Assembly: GCA_016790075.1 (NCBI GenBank)
Contig: JAEUPP010000067.1
Location: forward strand, 1 to 51,075
From: Rhodanobacteraceae bacterium
GTDB lineage: Bacteria; Pseudomonadota; Gammaproteobacteria; Xanthomonadales; Rhodanobacteraceae
Length of the DNA: 51,075 bases
Direction: 5' to 3'
Within the stretch, counting starts at the first letter, position 1. The number at the start of each line of letters is the position of its first letter. Positions 25,753 to 35,300 of the stretch are shown here, piece by piece. Both the position numbers and the translations under genes were made by a program. The notes under the pieces were generated by a model. It saw nothing but the letters and a program-made list of their open reading frames with translations, did not search any database and was not told the origin of the DNA.

Positions 25753-26685
25753 TTACTCGGCCACATAGCGCCAGGCGGATCCGGTATCCGGCCGGCGCCA
25801 GATCGTAAAGAACGGAATCGGCTTGCGGCTGCCGTCGGCGCTGGGAGCATTGGGTTGCAGGAAACCTATGGTCACGCCGAGATCGCCGCTACCGGCAACG
25901 ATAACTTCATCCGGAGCCCAGGTAACCGGGCTAGTGCCTGGCGGACCACCTGCCGAGACCACGCGGGCGATGTTGTCGGCGCCGAGCACGATGTCTGCAT
26001 TGCCCGCGCCACCTAGATTGACCGCATCGCTGCTGCCGTATTTCGCAAATGCCGGGCCCAGGCCAATCTTCTGTGCTTCATCCGAGAACGCCCGTTCGGC
26101 AGCATCAAGGCTGCGCGTAAATTCTTGTGTGCGCGCCGCATCATCATGACTGCGGACAAGGCGTGCCGGCAGCGCTGGCGGCATCGGTGTGGTCGATGCG
26201 GGGGCGGCGCTGGCGCCACTGCGCCGATACACGGTGACCTGCCAGCGCTCGTCACGGCGCAGCCAGTACGCGAGGTATTTCAGCGGCTGCACGCTGCTGT
26301 CGGGTTTGTGCAGGCGCATGTAGCCGAAGGTGAAGCCGTGCTTGCCGTCGGCTGACACGCCGCCGCGTATCGGTGTCCATTCGATTCGCGATTTCTGATA
26401 GTCGGGTGTGCTGCGCAAATAGTCGCGGACTTCGGCGATGCCGCGTGCAAAGCGCCCGCCGGGTACGGGCATGACGATATCGTTGGCAAACATGGCGCTG
26501 AGGCCGGCGACCGGATCGGTAGTCGCGCTGGCCTGGGCAAAGCCGCGGTCGGCTGCGAGCAACCCATCGACCGCTGCCTGGGCTTCGGCGTCGGCAGCCG
26601 ACGGCGCTGCCTGCGCCGCGGTACCGAGCAGCGCGGCGGCAGCGAGTAGGTGAAGTAATTTTCCGCGGAGCATTGTTTGCAGCAT
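25753..26685 (-). CDS. Exported protein with two NTF2-like (DUF4440/SnoaL-type) domains
   Basis: A 310-residue protein from the ATG at 26685 (AGGA upstream). A signal peptide is visible (MLQTMLRGKLLHLLAAAALLGTAAQA). The first NTF2-like domain (about 25-140) has the family's opening helix (AAVDGLLAADRGFAQASATTDP), MFANDIVMPVPGGRFARG and the late strand FTFGYMRL. The second half (about 170-310) repeats the plan: LDAAERAFSDEAQKIGLGPAFAKYG, VVSAGGPPGTSP, then GVTIGFLQ and PFFTIWRRPDTGSAWRYVAE. Such domains form cone-shaped pockets and may be enzymatic or binding; no residue settles which. Convergent with the response regulator gene. Confidence 0.8.
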   Translation of the reverse strand: MLQTMLRGKLLHLLAAAALLGTAAQAAPSAADAEAQAAVDGLLAADRGFAQASATTDPVAGLSAMFANDIVMPVPGGRFARGIAEVRDYLRSTPDYQKSRIEWTPIRGGVSADGKHGFTFGYMRLHKPDSSVQPLKYLAYWLRRDERWQVTVYRRSGASAAPASTTPMPPALPARLVRSHDDAARTQEFTRSLDAAERAFSDEAQKIGLGPAFAKYGSSDAVNLGGAGNADIVLGADNIARVVSAGGPPGTSPVTWAPDEVIVAGSGDLGVTIGFLQPNAPSADGSRKPIPFFTIWRRPDTGSAWRYVAE

Positions 26686-26992
26686 GGGGCGTCCTGGGGT
26701 GAAAGTGCCAGGGCGGCTAGTTGCCATGGCGGTGGGGCTGTATAGCAACTGCCCGGACGAAATGAAGCCGCAGGCTGGCCAATGCGCTGGATATGGCAAA
26801 ACCATGACCCCGGTCATTGGTCTCGTGCGCAGATAAGCAATACGGCTGCAAGTGCGTCCGCCGTCTTTGCCAACAAGCCCGGTCAACCGGCGGCTCCAGT
26901 CGTTCCCGCGTCGCAGCGGGCGTGAGTGCGCTCGCAGTCAGCAGGGCCGGCGCGGGGTAGACTCGGATTCTTCCTGACCGCGGAGACCGCTC
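26686..26992. other. Divergent intergenic region with a short palindrome
   Basis: 307 bases between the NTF2-like gene (minus) and the M28 peptidase (plus). The one clear element is an inverted repeat at 26804-26817, ATGACC and GGTCAT around a CC centre, a size and symmetry typical of a dimeric regulator site. GGAG eight bases before 26993 gives the peptidase a ribosome site. Nothing else was recognised. Confidence 0.45.
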
Positions 26993-28330
26993 ATGCTGCT
27001 ACCTGCACTCGGCCTGCTGCTTGCGTCTGCGTCGGCTGCGCCGCTTGATCGCGCCCTGGTGGTTGATATTCGCCATGCCACGGCGGCAGAGGTCGACGCA
27101 CTCAAGCAGCGCCCTGGCGTGCATTGGTGGCTGGAAATGGGCGCGCGCCTCGTGGTGGGGGGTGAAGCGAGTGCGATCAGTGAGCTCAGCGAGCACAGCA
27201 AGCCACTGGGCGAAGCAGTAGCGCTGGATCGGCGTGATCTGGCCTTGCGCGCAGTAGGCTGCAACCCCGGCGAAGCAGCGCCGGGCCGTCTGCTGGTGCA
27301 AAGCGGACGTTGGCAATTGCGGCAGCTCGACGCGGGGGCTGCGCTGCCTGCGCACGACGCCGGGCACGAGCTCTGGCGTCGCGTCGACGGCAATGAAGTG
27401 CTCGCGCGCCAGGCGCGTCTTGACCTGCCAGCCCGACTGGCGGCCGATCCACTGATTCAGCCCATCGTTGATCGTATCGACGCAGCGCGCTGGTTCGCTG
27501 ACCTTACCCAGCTGGCCAGTTGGGACCGCTCCAGCTACGGCACGACCAGTCTCAACGCCGCACGTGACTGGATAGGCAGTCGCTTGCAGGCTCTCGGTCT
27601 CACGGTCACGACTCCGGATTTCAGCATGCCGGGTTCCGGTGGCGGCACCATCACGCGCCAGAATGTGATCGGCCGTTGGACCGGGACTGAGCTACCCGAC
27701 GAATGGATCATTGTCGGCGGCCATTACGACTCACGTAACAGCAGCCTGGGTTCGGTCACGAATGCCCCCGGCGCTGAAGACAATGCCAGCGGCTGTGCGG
27801 GCGTCATCGAACTGGCCCGCGCGCTGCTGCCTTTCAAGCCGCGGCGTTCGGTGCTGTTCATGTGTTATGCGGGCGAGGAGCAGGGCCTGTACGGCAGCAC
27901 ACGTCACGTGCAGGCGCTGCAGGGCAATGGTGATTTTGCCAAGGTGCGTTCGGTAGTCATCATGGACATGATCGGCTACAGCGCTGACAACCAGCTCGAC
28001 GCCCTCTACGAGAGCAAGGCCACGTATCAGTCGTTTCTCAATCGATTCGCGGCCGCCGCTGCGGCCTATGTGCCAGGTCTTAATCTGACTCTGAGCACGA
28101 ACCCGTTCGGTTCGGACCATATGCCCTATCTGAATGCGAACAAGGAAACCGTACTCGCAATCGATACAGACTACGCCGACTACCCGCATTACCACCGCAA
28201 TACCGATACGCCGGCCAATATGGGCGTCAATGCGCAGGCCATGGGAGCAGCGATACTCAAGACCAATGCGGCAGTGCTCGCTGAGTTGGTAGGCGCTTCG
28301 GATCGTATCTTTGGAGCTGGTCAGGAATGA
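26993..28330 (+). CDS. Exported M28 family zinc metallopeptidase
   Basis: A 445-residue protein with a signal peptide (MLLPALGLLLASASAA). Residues 20-165 form an N-terminal domain of the propeptide sort. The catalytic domain has the paired-zinc ligands in order: His244 and Asp246 in GGHYDS, Asp263 in APGAEDNASG, catalytic Glu295 and ligand Glu296 in AGEEQGLYGS, Asp325 in IMDMIGY, and His401 in YPHYHRNTDT. FGSDHMPYL precedes the last. This is an aminopeptidase of the bacterial leucine/aminopeptidase Ap1 type, acting in the periplasm or medium to release N-terminal residues. No partner genes; the divergent region carries a small palindrome. Confidence 0.93.
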   Translation: MLLPALGLLLASASAAPLDRALVVDIRHATAAEVDALKQRPGVHWWLEMGARLVVGGEASAISELSEHSKPLGEAVALDRRDLALRAVGCNPGEAAPGRLLVQSGRWQLRQLDAGAALPAHDAGHELWRRVDGNEVLARQARLDLPARLAADPLIQPIVDRIDAARWFADLTQLASWDRSSYGTTSLNAARDWIGSRLQALGLTVTTPDFSMPGSGGGTITRQNVIGRWTGTELPDEWIIVGGHYDSRNSSLGSVTNAPGAEDNASGCAGVIELARALLPFKPRRSVLFMCYAGEEQGLYGSTRHVQALQGNGDFAKVRSVVIMDMIGYSADNQLDALYESKATYQSFLNRFAAAAAAYVPGLNLTLSTNPFGSDHMPYLNANKETVLAIDTDYADYPHYHRNTDTPANMGVNAQAMGAAILKTNAAVLAELVGASDRIFGAGQE

Positions 28331-28493
28331 GCAGCAGATAGCGACCGCGGCGGACTTGCCTGGCAATCAATTTTCAAATAGTTGCTTGCAAGCATTGGGC
28401 TGCTCGCGCCTACTGGCCATGTATCCGCCTGCTTTGCGCTCATGAACCAGCGGCGAGCAGGGTTCAAGATGCTCATGAATGGAGAAGGTGCCT

Positions 28494-29093
28494 ATGACTA
28501 CTCTGCGCCGGCCCCGGCAGTGGCCCATCGTGGCGCTGTCGGCCGCAACGATCGCGACTGCGGCGGTTATTGCCGCACTGGTGCAGCGTACCCCCGGAAC
28601 AGGCGCCTGGGTTGCCATCAGGCTTACGGCCCACACCTCGGCAGCTCTTTTTACCGTGGCATTCGCAGCGAGTGCGCTATATGCGCGATGGCCGGGTAGT
28701 TTTACGCGTTGGCTTAGCCGGTACCGTCGCGGCATCGGGCTGTCTTTCGCGGCATCGCATGCCGTGCACGCGGCTGCAATTTTGGCCTTGTATCGGGTCG
28801 ATACGGCGCTGTTTAACAGTCTGGTCGACAATACAAGGCTGATCGGCGGTAGTTTTGTATATGTCTTTATTGCGCTAATGGCGGCGACTTCCAACGATGC
28901 GTCGCAGCGATTGCTTGGTCGGAATTGGCGGCGCCTGCATCTGGTGGGTAGCTATATCGTCTACTTCACGTTCCTTCGCGCGTTTGTCCGTATGGCAATG
29001 GCGCACGCGTATTACTGGGGATTTGTCGCCGTGCTGCTGCTGGTACTCGGGCTACGCCTGTGGCCCAAGATGCGGCGAGCGTCGGCGGCTTGA
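28494..29093 (+). CDS. Ferric-reductase-like transmembrane protein
   Basis: A 199-residue integral membrane protein; I chose the ATG at 28494 because AAGG lies five bases upstream, rather than the ATG at 28479. About six hydrophobic segments are visible. Conserved histidines that would ligate b-type haem are His47 (RLTAHTSAAL), His89 and His92 (GIGLSFAASHAVH), and His149 (NWRRLHLVGSYIVY). RRGIGLSF and the LGxxWRxLH phrase are the hallmarks of the ferric reductase-like/YedZ (MsrQ) superfamily, which pass electrons across the inner membrane. There is no msrP or flavin reductase gene beside it, so its partner is unknown. Confidence 0.82.
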   Translation: MTTLRRPRQWPIVALSAATIATAAVIAALVQRTPGTGAWVAIRLTAHTSAALFTVAFAASALYARWPGSFTRWLSRYRRGIGLSFAASHAVHAAAILALYRVDTALFNSLVDNTRLIGGSFVYVFIALMAATSNDASQRLLGRNWRRLHLVGSYIVYFTFLRAFVRMAMAHAYYWGFVAVLLLVLGLRLWPKMRRASAA

Positions 29094-29213
29094 CGGAGTA
29101 AGCGCGTAGCTGTCTACGCCTTGTTTTGGCACCGGCAGGCATGAGGCGTACTCGATGGACTGTGCCTTGGCCCGGGTGTTCTATACTCCGCGCAATTCAG
29201 GACGAAGCGCGTC

Positions 29214-31484
29214 ATGTACAGGACATTCGCGGTGGTGTTGCTCTGTCTGTCGGCGTTGACCGCTGCAGCGGCGACGCCGCAGATCGTGGCCGGCAGTCAG
29301 GTGCTGTGGCTGCAGGCGGATGGATCGGTCTGGGCTAGCGGTGATGCCGACCCGGTGCGTGGGGATGCCGATGCGCAGGCGCGCAAGACTTTTCGCCGCA
29401 TCGAAGGGTTGTCGCGCATAGTCAGTCTGGCGATCAATCATGATGCTTCCGACTCTGCTGCTGCAATCGACGCTGACGGCGCGCTGTGGCTCTGGGGCGA
29501 GCTTGCTGAATTCGCCTGTACCACGGAAACCTGCAAACAGCCGCCGCATCAGCCCAGGCGCTTTGAGGCCCTGGGCGCCGTGCGTGCCGTGGCATTGGGC
29601 CGGCAACACCTGATTGCCATCGGGCGCGATGGCAAGTTGCGCAGTGTGGGCAGTAATGAACGGGGGCAACTGGGCAGTGGCCCGCTGCATAACGAATCGC
29701 GCATGCAGGCGCGGCTGCCGCGGGTGGTGGACGCCATACCCGATGCAGTTGACGTGGCAGCACAGGGCGATACCAGCATCGTGCTACGCAGCGACGGCAG
29801 TGTCTGGGGCATGGGCAGTGCGCGCTGGGGCCTGCTCGGTGCCGAGGGGCGCTGGCGACCGCTGGATTTCACCGATCCGGCGCATGCGCAGCCGCTGCGT
29901 ATCGCAGGCCTTGATCAGATCAAGGCCATCAGTCTCGGTCGGTTTCACGCGCTTGCGCTGGATGCTGATGGCGCGGTATGGGGCTGGGGGGTGAACGAAT
30001 CGGCGCAACTGGCCACGCCGGCGCTTGATCTGGTTGCATTGCCGCCACGGCGTCTGAACGGCCTTGACGCGGCAGTCGCCATTGCAGCGGGTGACGATTA
30101 CACCTTGGTGCTCAAGCAGGATGGCAGCGTCTGGGCCCGCGGCGGCAACGTCTACGGCACGCTAGGCGATGGTGGCGATGAGCTCGAAGGTGACTTGCGC
30201 CGCGTGTCCGCACTTGATGACAAGGCTGTGGAGGCGTTGTTCGCAGGTGATTACAACGGCTTCGCACGCACGCGCGACGGGCGCATCTACGGCTGGGGTA
30301 CGAATGATGCAGGTACGGGCGGATTCGACGCTGCCAGCATGGATGAAGGCCCCTTGCTGCCAGCCGTGCTCGATCTTGGCCGGCAACCTCCTGCACCGAG
30401 TGCAGCAGTGCGCGCTGGTGCCGCGGCGTTTGCGTTCGCGGCGGAACTTGACAGCGACGAAATACGCGAACACAGCGAGCTCTGGATAAATGGCCAGCGC
30501 GTAGCCGCGCTTGAACTTGACCGTTCCACGCCACGCAGCCATCGCGGTCAGGCGTCTCTGGAACTGACACCCGGCGTGCACGAGTATGAACTGCGTGGCG
30601 AAGCGCAGATGCAGTCGGGAGCGATGCGCGCCTTGCGTGGACGTGGCGCTGTTGTTGTCACGCGTGACGGCATCGAAGCGCAGTTCCGTGCTGCGGCTGC
30701 GACACAGGGACTGCTGGCGGCCTATCGCCAGGCAATTGCTGCCGTGCGCGAGGTCACGCCGCTTGATGCGCGTGCTGATCTGCGCAGCACGCCGCCTCCG
30801 CCGCCGGAAGTGCTGGATGCTTTCGAGAAAACGCTGGGGCAGCGCCTGCCACGCAGCTATCGCGACGCGATGCGTACGCTGGGGCCGTTTGTGCTCGGCA
30901 CGCCGGGGGAGCGTTATCCGGCGGTAGCGCTATATCCACCGGTGCGGCTGGTCAGCCTCGAGGATTGGGCGGAGCGTGCGCTGCGTGCTGTTGCCGAATC
31001 TGATACGGCTGCCGAGATGAGCCTGCGCGACCGCGACCAGCTCGATCGCTTTCGCCTGTTCGCTGGGGAAATCGAATCGGCGCTTCAGCGCCTCGCGACG
31101 CAGTGGAGACGGGAACGGCTGGCGGCTGTGTTGCCCGAGTCGGTTTATCTGATCGTGCCGGACCCGGCGCTGAAATGTGCTGGCCGTCGCGCGCACCAGC
31201 GCATAGCGGATTTTTTTGACGTGCGGGTGGACGAAGACAGTGGCGAGGAACGTTATTTCGCCTGGGCGCAGAGTGCTGAGTGCGATCTGGATCTGATCGC
31301 TGCGCTGGGGCAAAGCGTGTTCGAGCACTACACGGCGGTGCTGCGCGCCAACGGCGTGGTCTTCGTGCGCGCCGATCGCGAGGACGGTGAGCGCAGCGTG
31401 GTCACACCCGAACGCCTGGAGGACGGTGATGACGGCGCGCTGCTGATGCGCCTGTCCGGCGGCGAAGCAGTTACCGAGTATTAG
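29214..31484 (+). CDS. Exported RCC1-repeat propeller fused to a SUKH (SMI1/KNR4)-like domain
   Basis: A 756-residue protein with a signal peptide (MYRTFAVVLLCLSALTAAAA). Residues 22-388 contain about seven RCC1-type repeats, each with a phrase such as LRSDGSVWGMGSARWGLLG, LDADGAVWGWGVNESAQL, LKQDGSVWARGGNVYGTLG and TRDGRIYGWGTNDAGTGG, so a beta-propeller. A beta-sandwich spacer (about 400-485) follows. Residues from about 525 look like a SUKH/SMI1-KNR4 domain: PPPPPEVLDAFEKTLGQRLPRSYRDAMRTLGPFVLG is the diagnostic opening, and YLIVPDPALK, the DFF and ERYFAWAQSAEC regions fit later strands. SUKH proteins are usually cytoplasmic immunity or scaffold proteins. An exported fusion with a propeller is unusual. 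No toxin gene sits nearby. Role unknown. Confidence 0.75.
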   Translation: MYRTFAVVLLCLSALTAAAATPQIVAGSQVLWLQADGSVWASGDADPVRGDADAQARKTFRRIEGLSRIVSLAINHDASDSAAAIDADGALWLWGELAEFACTTETCKQPPHQPRRFEALGAVRAVALGRQHLIAIGRDGKLRSVGSNERGQLGSGPLHNESRMQARLPRVVDAIPDAVDVAAQGDTSIVLRSDGSVWGMGSARWGLLGAEGRWRPLDFTDPAHAQPLRIAGLDQIKAISLGRFHALALDADGAVWGWGVNESAQLATPALDLVALPPRRLNGLDAAVAIAAGDDYTLVLKQDGSVWARGGNVYGTLGDGGDELEGDLRRVSALDDKAVEALFAGDYNGFARTRDGRIYGWGTNDAGTGGFDAASMDEGPLLPAVLDLGRQPPAPSAAVRAGAAAFAFAAELDSDEIREHSELWINGQRVAALELDRSTPRSHRGQASLELTPGVHEYELRGEAQMQSGAMRALRGRGAVVVTRDGIEAQFRAAAATQGLLAAYRQAIAAVREVTPLDARADLRSTPPPPPEVLDAFEKTLGQRLPRSYRDAMRTLGPFVLGTPGERYPAVALYPPVRLVSLEDWAERALRAVAESDTAAEMSLRDRDQLDRFRLFAGEIESALQRLATQWRRERLAAVLPESVYLIVPDPALKCAGRRAHQRIADFFDVRVDEDSGEERYFAWAQSAECDLDLIAALGQSVFEHYTAVLRANGVVFVRADREDGERSVVTPERLEDGDDGALLMRLSGGEAVTEY

Positions 31485-31808
31485 CCGCGCCCTTCTGCTG
31501 CAGCCGCCGATACACTCGCACTGATGCGCGCGGCTACTACGTGCCGGCTCGATGTAGTGGCGGCTCCGCCTTCGCCGTTGCTCAGGCCGCGGCGCGCCGC
31601 GGGACGATGTCTCGACGGCCTCGTTACGAACGGGTGTGGGAAATACGGGCTTGCTGGCTGTCGCGCTGCACGTGCCGCCAGCCCAAATGCAGCAACTCGC
31701 AGCGATTGCTGCTGCAGTTCAACCGCCGATGAGGCGGGCCGCAACCCGCTCTACAGGTAGCTGAATAATGCTTGTTTATCAACTTTTACCATTGCTTTGA
31801 TTCCGCCA
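31485..31808. other. Intergenic region between convergent genes
   Basis: 324 bases between the ends of the RCC1-SUKH gene and the DUF985 cupin gene. The only feature I can support is the half copy of the palindromic repeat at 31635-31654 with diverged flank from about 31608. No hairpin with a U-tract was found. Confidence 0.5.
31635..31654 (+). repeat. Half copy of a dispersed palindromic repeat
   Basis: Twenty bases that match the right arm of the full element at 41612-41683 in 17 of 20 positions (core GTGNGAAATNCGGGCT). The bases just upstream (31608-31634) also resemble the loop of that element read on the opposite strand (TCGACGGCC, CGTTACGAACGGG), so this is a diverged, single-arm relative rather than chance. 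Confidence 0.6.
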
Positions 31809-32291
31809 TCAGGCGAGATCCAGCAGCTCGCCATCGCGTTCGCCGAGCCGGCGCGCAACGTCTGGTGCTTGATCAAGCAGGGCAAAGCCGCGGTACTCGT
31901 AGCCTGGTGCGACGGTGCAGCCGACCAATGTATAGGCGCCGCGCGGGCGAGCGGCCTGCCACATGCCGGCGGGCACTACGAATACGGGCGCGGAGTCGCG
32001 TGATGCCGGACCCAGGGTGTGTACGGTCAGCGTGTCTTCGGTGGGATCGTAGCGCAGCAGTTCCAGAGGCTGGCCTTCGTAGAAATGCCAGACCTCGTCC
32101 GCATCGACGCGGTGCCAGCGACTCAGCTCGCCGGCGGCGAGCAGGAAATAGATCGACGTCGCGACGGCCCGCTGCAAGCTGTCGCCGTAGGCGACGCGCG
32201 TTGATGATTCGTAAATGCGCCGGTAATGGCCGCCTTCGATATGCGGTTCCAGCTGGAGTGCGCGGATCAGCTCTTTTGCTCGTGTGTGCAT
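31809..32291 (-). CDS. DUF985 cupin-family protein
   Basis: A 160-residue protein of the Cupin_5 (DUF985) family, the full usual length. Signature segments are LQLEPHIEGGHYRRIYES, TSIYFLLAAGELSRWHRVDADEVWHFYEGQPLELL, and the late VGCTVAPGYEYRGFALLD. The His and Glu residues in WHRVDADEVWHF are where metal or ligand would bind. Its biochemical role is not established. It lies 47 bases after the end of mfd on the same strand, so it may be read through from that gene. No clear ribosome site is visible before the ATG. Confidence 0.9.
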   Translation of the reverse strand: MHTRAKELIRALQLEPHIEGGHYRRIYESSTRVAYGDSLQRAVATSIYFLLAAGELSRWHRVDADEVWHFYEGQPLELLRYDPTEDTLTVHTLGPASRDSAPVFVVPAGMWQAARPRGAYTLVGCTVAPGYEYRGFALLDQAPDVARRLGERDGELLDLA

Positions 32292-32338
32292 GGATGGGTA
32301 ATTCCAGACAGGCGGCGTTGCGGCAGCCGAGGCTGCGC

Positions 32339-35300
32339 TCAGGCCGCCTTCTTGCGTTGGCTCAGCGCTGTGATCAGGTCATTGGTCGCGCGCAGGCGCT
32401 CGGTGGCACCGGGCATTTCCAGGCGGACCTTGAGCTTGTCCTGGCCGTCCAGCGCATAGACGCGTGGCTGGGCCTGGATCAGCTTGATCACGGCGAGGGG
32501 GTCGATGTTGGGCTGCGGCGCGAATACGATGCGGCCGCCCTGTGCGCCGAAGTCGATCTTGCGTACACCGAGTTCTGTCGCACGCAGTTTGATTTCGGTA
32601 ACCGCGAACAGGTGTTTCACCGCGTCCGGCAGCAGACCGAAGCGATCGATCATCTCAACTTGCAGTTCGCTCAGACGCTCGCTGTCGCGTGCGCTGGCGA
32701 TGCGCTTGTAGAGGGTCAGGCGTGCATGCACGTCGGGCAGGTAGTCATCGGGAATCAGTGCCGGCAGATGCAGCTCCACTTCGGCCTCGTGCGCGCTGAC
32801 GAGATCGAAATCCGGCACCTTGCCGCTCTTGAGCGCGCGTACTGCGCGTTCGAGCAGTTCGGTGTAGAGGGAAAAGCCGATCTCCTGCATCTGGCCGCTC
32901 TGTTCTTCGCCAAGCAGCTCGCCCGCGCCGCGAATTTCCAGATCGTGGGTGGCGAGGGTGAAACCGGCGCCAAGCTCTTCCATCGACGCCAGCGCTTCGA
33001 GGCGTTTCTCCGCATCGGCCGTCATCTGGCGCCGGTCGGGCACGACGAGGTAGGCGTAGGCGCGATGATGCGAGCGGCCTACGCGGCCGCGCAGCTGGTG
33101 CAACTGCGCCAGACCGAAGCGATCGGCGCGGTTGACGACAATGGTGTTGGCGCTGGGGATATCGATGCCCGACTCGATAATGGTCGTGCACAGCAGCACG
33201 TTGAAGCGCTGGCGATGGAAATCGAGCATGACCTGTTCCAGCTCTTTTTCCGGCATCTGGCCATGGGCGATGCGGATACGCGCCTCGGGTACCAGCGCAT
33301 TCAGGTCGCGCTCCATCTTTTCTATGCTGTCGACTTCATTGTGCAGAAAGTACACCTGGCCGCCGCGCTGCAGCTCGCGTTGGAACGCTTCGCGCAATTG
33401 CGCCGGATCCCAGGGAGCAATGAAGGTCTTCACGGCGAGGCGGTGCGCCGGCGGCGTTGCGATGATGGACAGGTCGCGCATGCCGGACATGGCCATGTTC
33501 AGCGTGCGCGGGATAGGCGTCGCGGTCAGTGTCAGCAGATCGACTTCGGCGCGTAATTTTTTCAATTGTTCTTTTTGCCGCACGCCGAAACGCTGTTCCT
33601 CGTCGACGATGACCAGGCCTAGCTGCTTGAATTTCACGTCCTGCTGCAATAGGCGATGGGTGCCTATCATCACGTCGATCTGGCCCGCGGCCAGCTTGCC
33701 CATGGCTTCTTCGACTTCTTTCTTGGTCTTGAAGCGGCTCAGCACGTCGACGCGGATCGGCCAGTCGGCGTAGCGGTCGCGGAAGTTCTGGTAGTGCTGC
33801 TGTGCGAGCAGCGTCGTTGGCACGAGTACGGCCACCTGCTTGCCCGCCATGGCGGTGACGAACGCAGCGCGCAGCGCGACTTCGGTCTTGCCGAAACCGA
33901 CGTCGCCGCATACCACGCGATCCATGGGCTTGGGCGAGGCAAGGTCGGCGACAACCGCGTCGATGGCGTTGATCTGATCCGGTGTTTCTTCAAACGGAAA
34001 CGCGGCAGAAAACTGCTCGAACGCAGGACGGTCGACCTCGATCGCGGTACCCTGGCGCGCTTCACGCTGGGCGTAGATCGCGAGCAACTCGGCGGCGACG
34101 TCGCGTACTTTTTCCGCAGCCTTGCGCTTGGCGCGCTCCCAGGCGTCGCCGCCAAGGGAATGCAGCGGCGCCAGTTCGGGCGACGTGCCGGAGTAGCGTG
34201 AAACCAGGTTGAGCTGTGCCACCGGCACGTAGAGCTTGTCGCCCTTGGCATATTCGATGGCGAGGAACTCGTTCGCGCTGCCGCCGACGTCGAGTTTGAT
34301 CAGACCCTGATAGCGGCCGACGCCATGATCGACGTGCACGATGGGCGAACCTTGGCCGAGCTCGGTCAGGTCGCGGATGATGGTTTCGGGATCACGTGCG
34401 GCGCGCTTGCGGCGGCGCTGCTGCTGTACGCGTTCGCCGAATAGTTCGCGCTCGGTCAGCAGCGTAATTGCCGGTTCGATCAGCGCAAAGCCGGTCTGCA
34501 GTGGGGCGACGGTAATCGCAAAGCGGCTCTCGCTGCGCGCGAACTCGGCCCAGGACGTGAGTGTCTGCGCGTGCAGCCCTGCGGCGCGCAGTTGTTCGAT
34601 CAAGGCCTCGCGCCGGCCCGCGCTTTCGGCGGCGATCAGTGCGCGGCCCGGATAGGTGTCGAGAAAACGCGTCAGTTCTTCGGCGGGCCGCTCGCTCTTG
34701 CGGTTGATCGGCAGACTCGGCGCTGGGTGCAGGCCGAGTACCTGTACATGCTCGTTGCTGCCGCGTGCGACAAGGTCGACGCGCAATTCACGATTGAGTC
34801 GTTCGCGCAACTGCTCGGGTGCAAGATACAGTTCGGCCGGCGGCAATACCGGACGTTCAATGTCATGCGCGCGCTGATCGTAGCGGTCAGCCGTCTGGCG
34901 CCAGAATTGCTCGGCTGCGTCGAGCGCGCCGTCGCCAAGCACGAACAAGGCATCGGCTGCGAGGTAGTCGAACAGGGTCGCTGTTTCAGCGAAGAACAGC
35001 GGCAGGTAGTAGTCGATACCGGCAGGGGTAGTGCCTTCCTTGATGTCCTGATACAGCGGGCAGCGGCGTACGTCGATAGGAAAGCGCTCGCGCAGACGCG
35101 TGCGAAAACTCCTGACGGACTCCTCGGTCAGCGGGAATTCGCGCCCGGGCAGCAGGCGCACCGCATCGACCTTGTGCAGAGAGCGCTGCGTTTCCGCATC
35201 AAAATTGCGGATGGACTCGATTTCCTCGTCGAATAGCTCGATGCGGTAGGGTTCGGCCGCACCCATGGGAAAGATGTCGATCAGCGCGCCACGCACGGCG

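Noticed and set aside
31772-33556. Long open frame of 594 codons on the plus strand opposite mfd
   Set aside because: It is the antisense reading of clearly functional mfd and part of the DUF985 gene. High GC keeps antisense frames open, and its translation has no recognisable domain.
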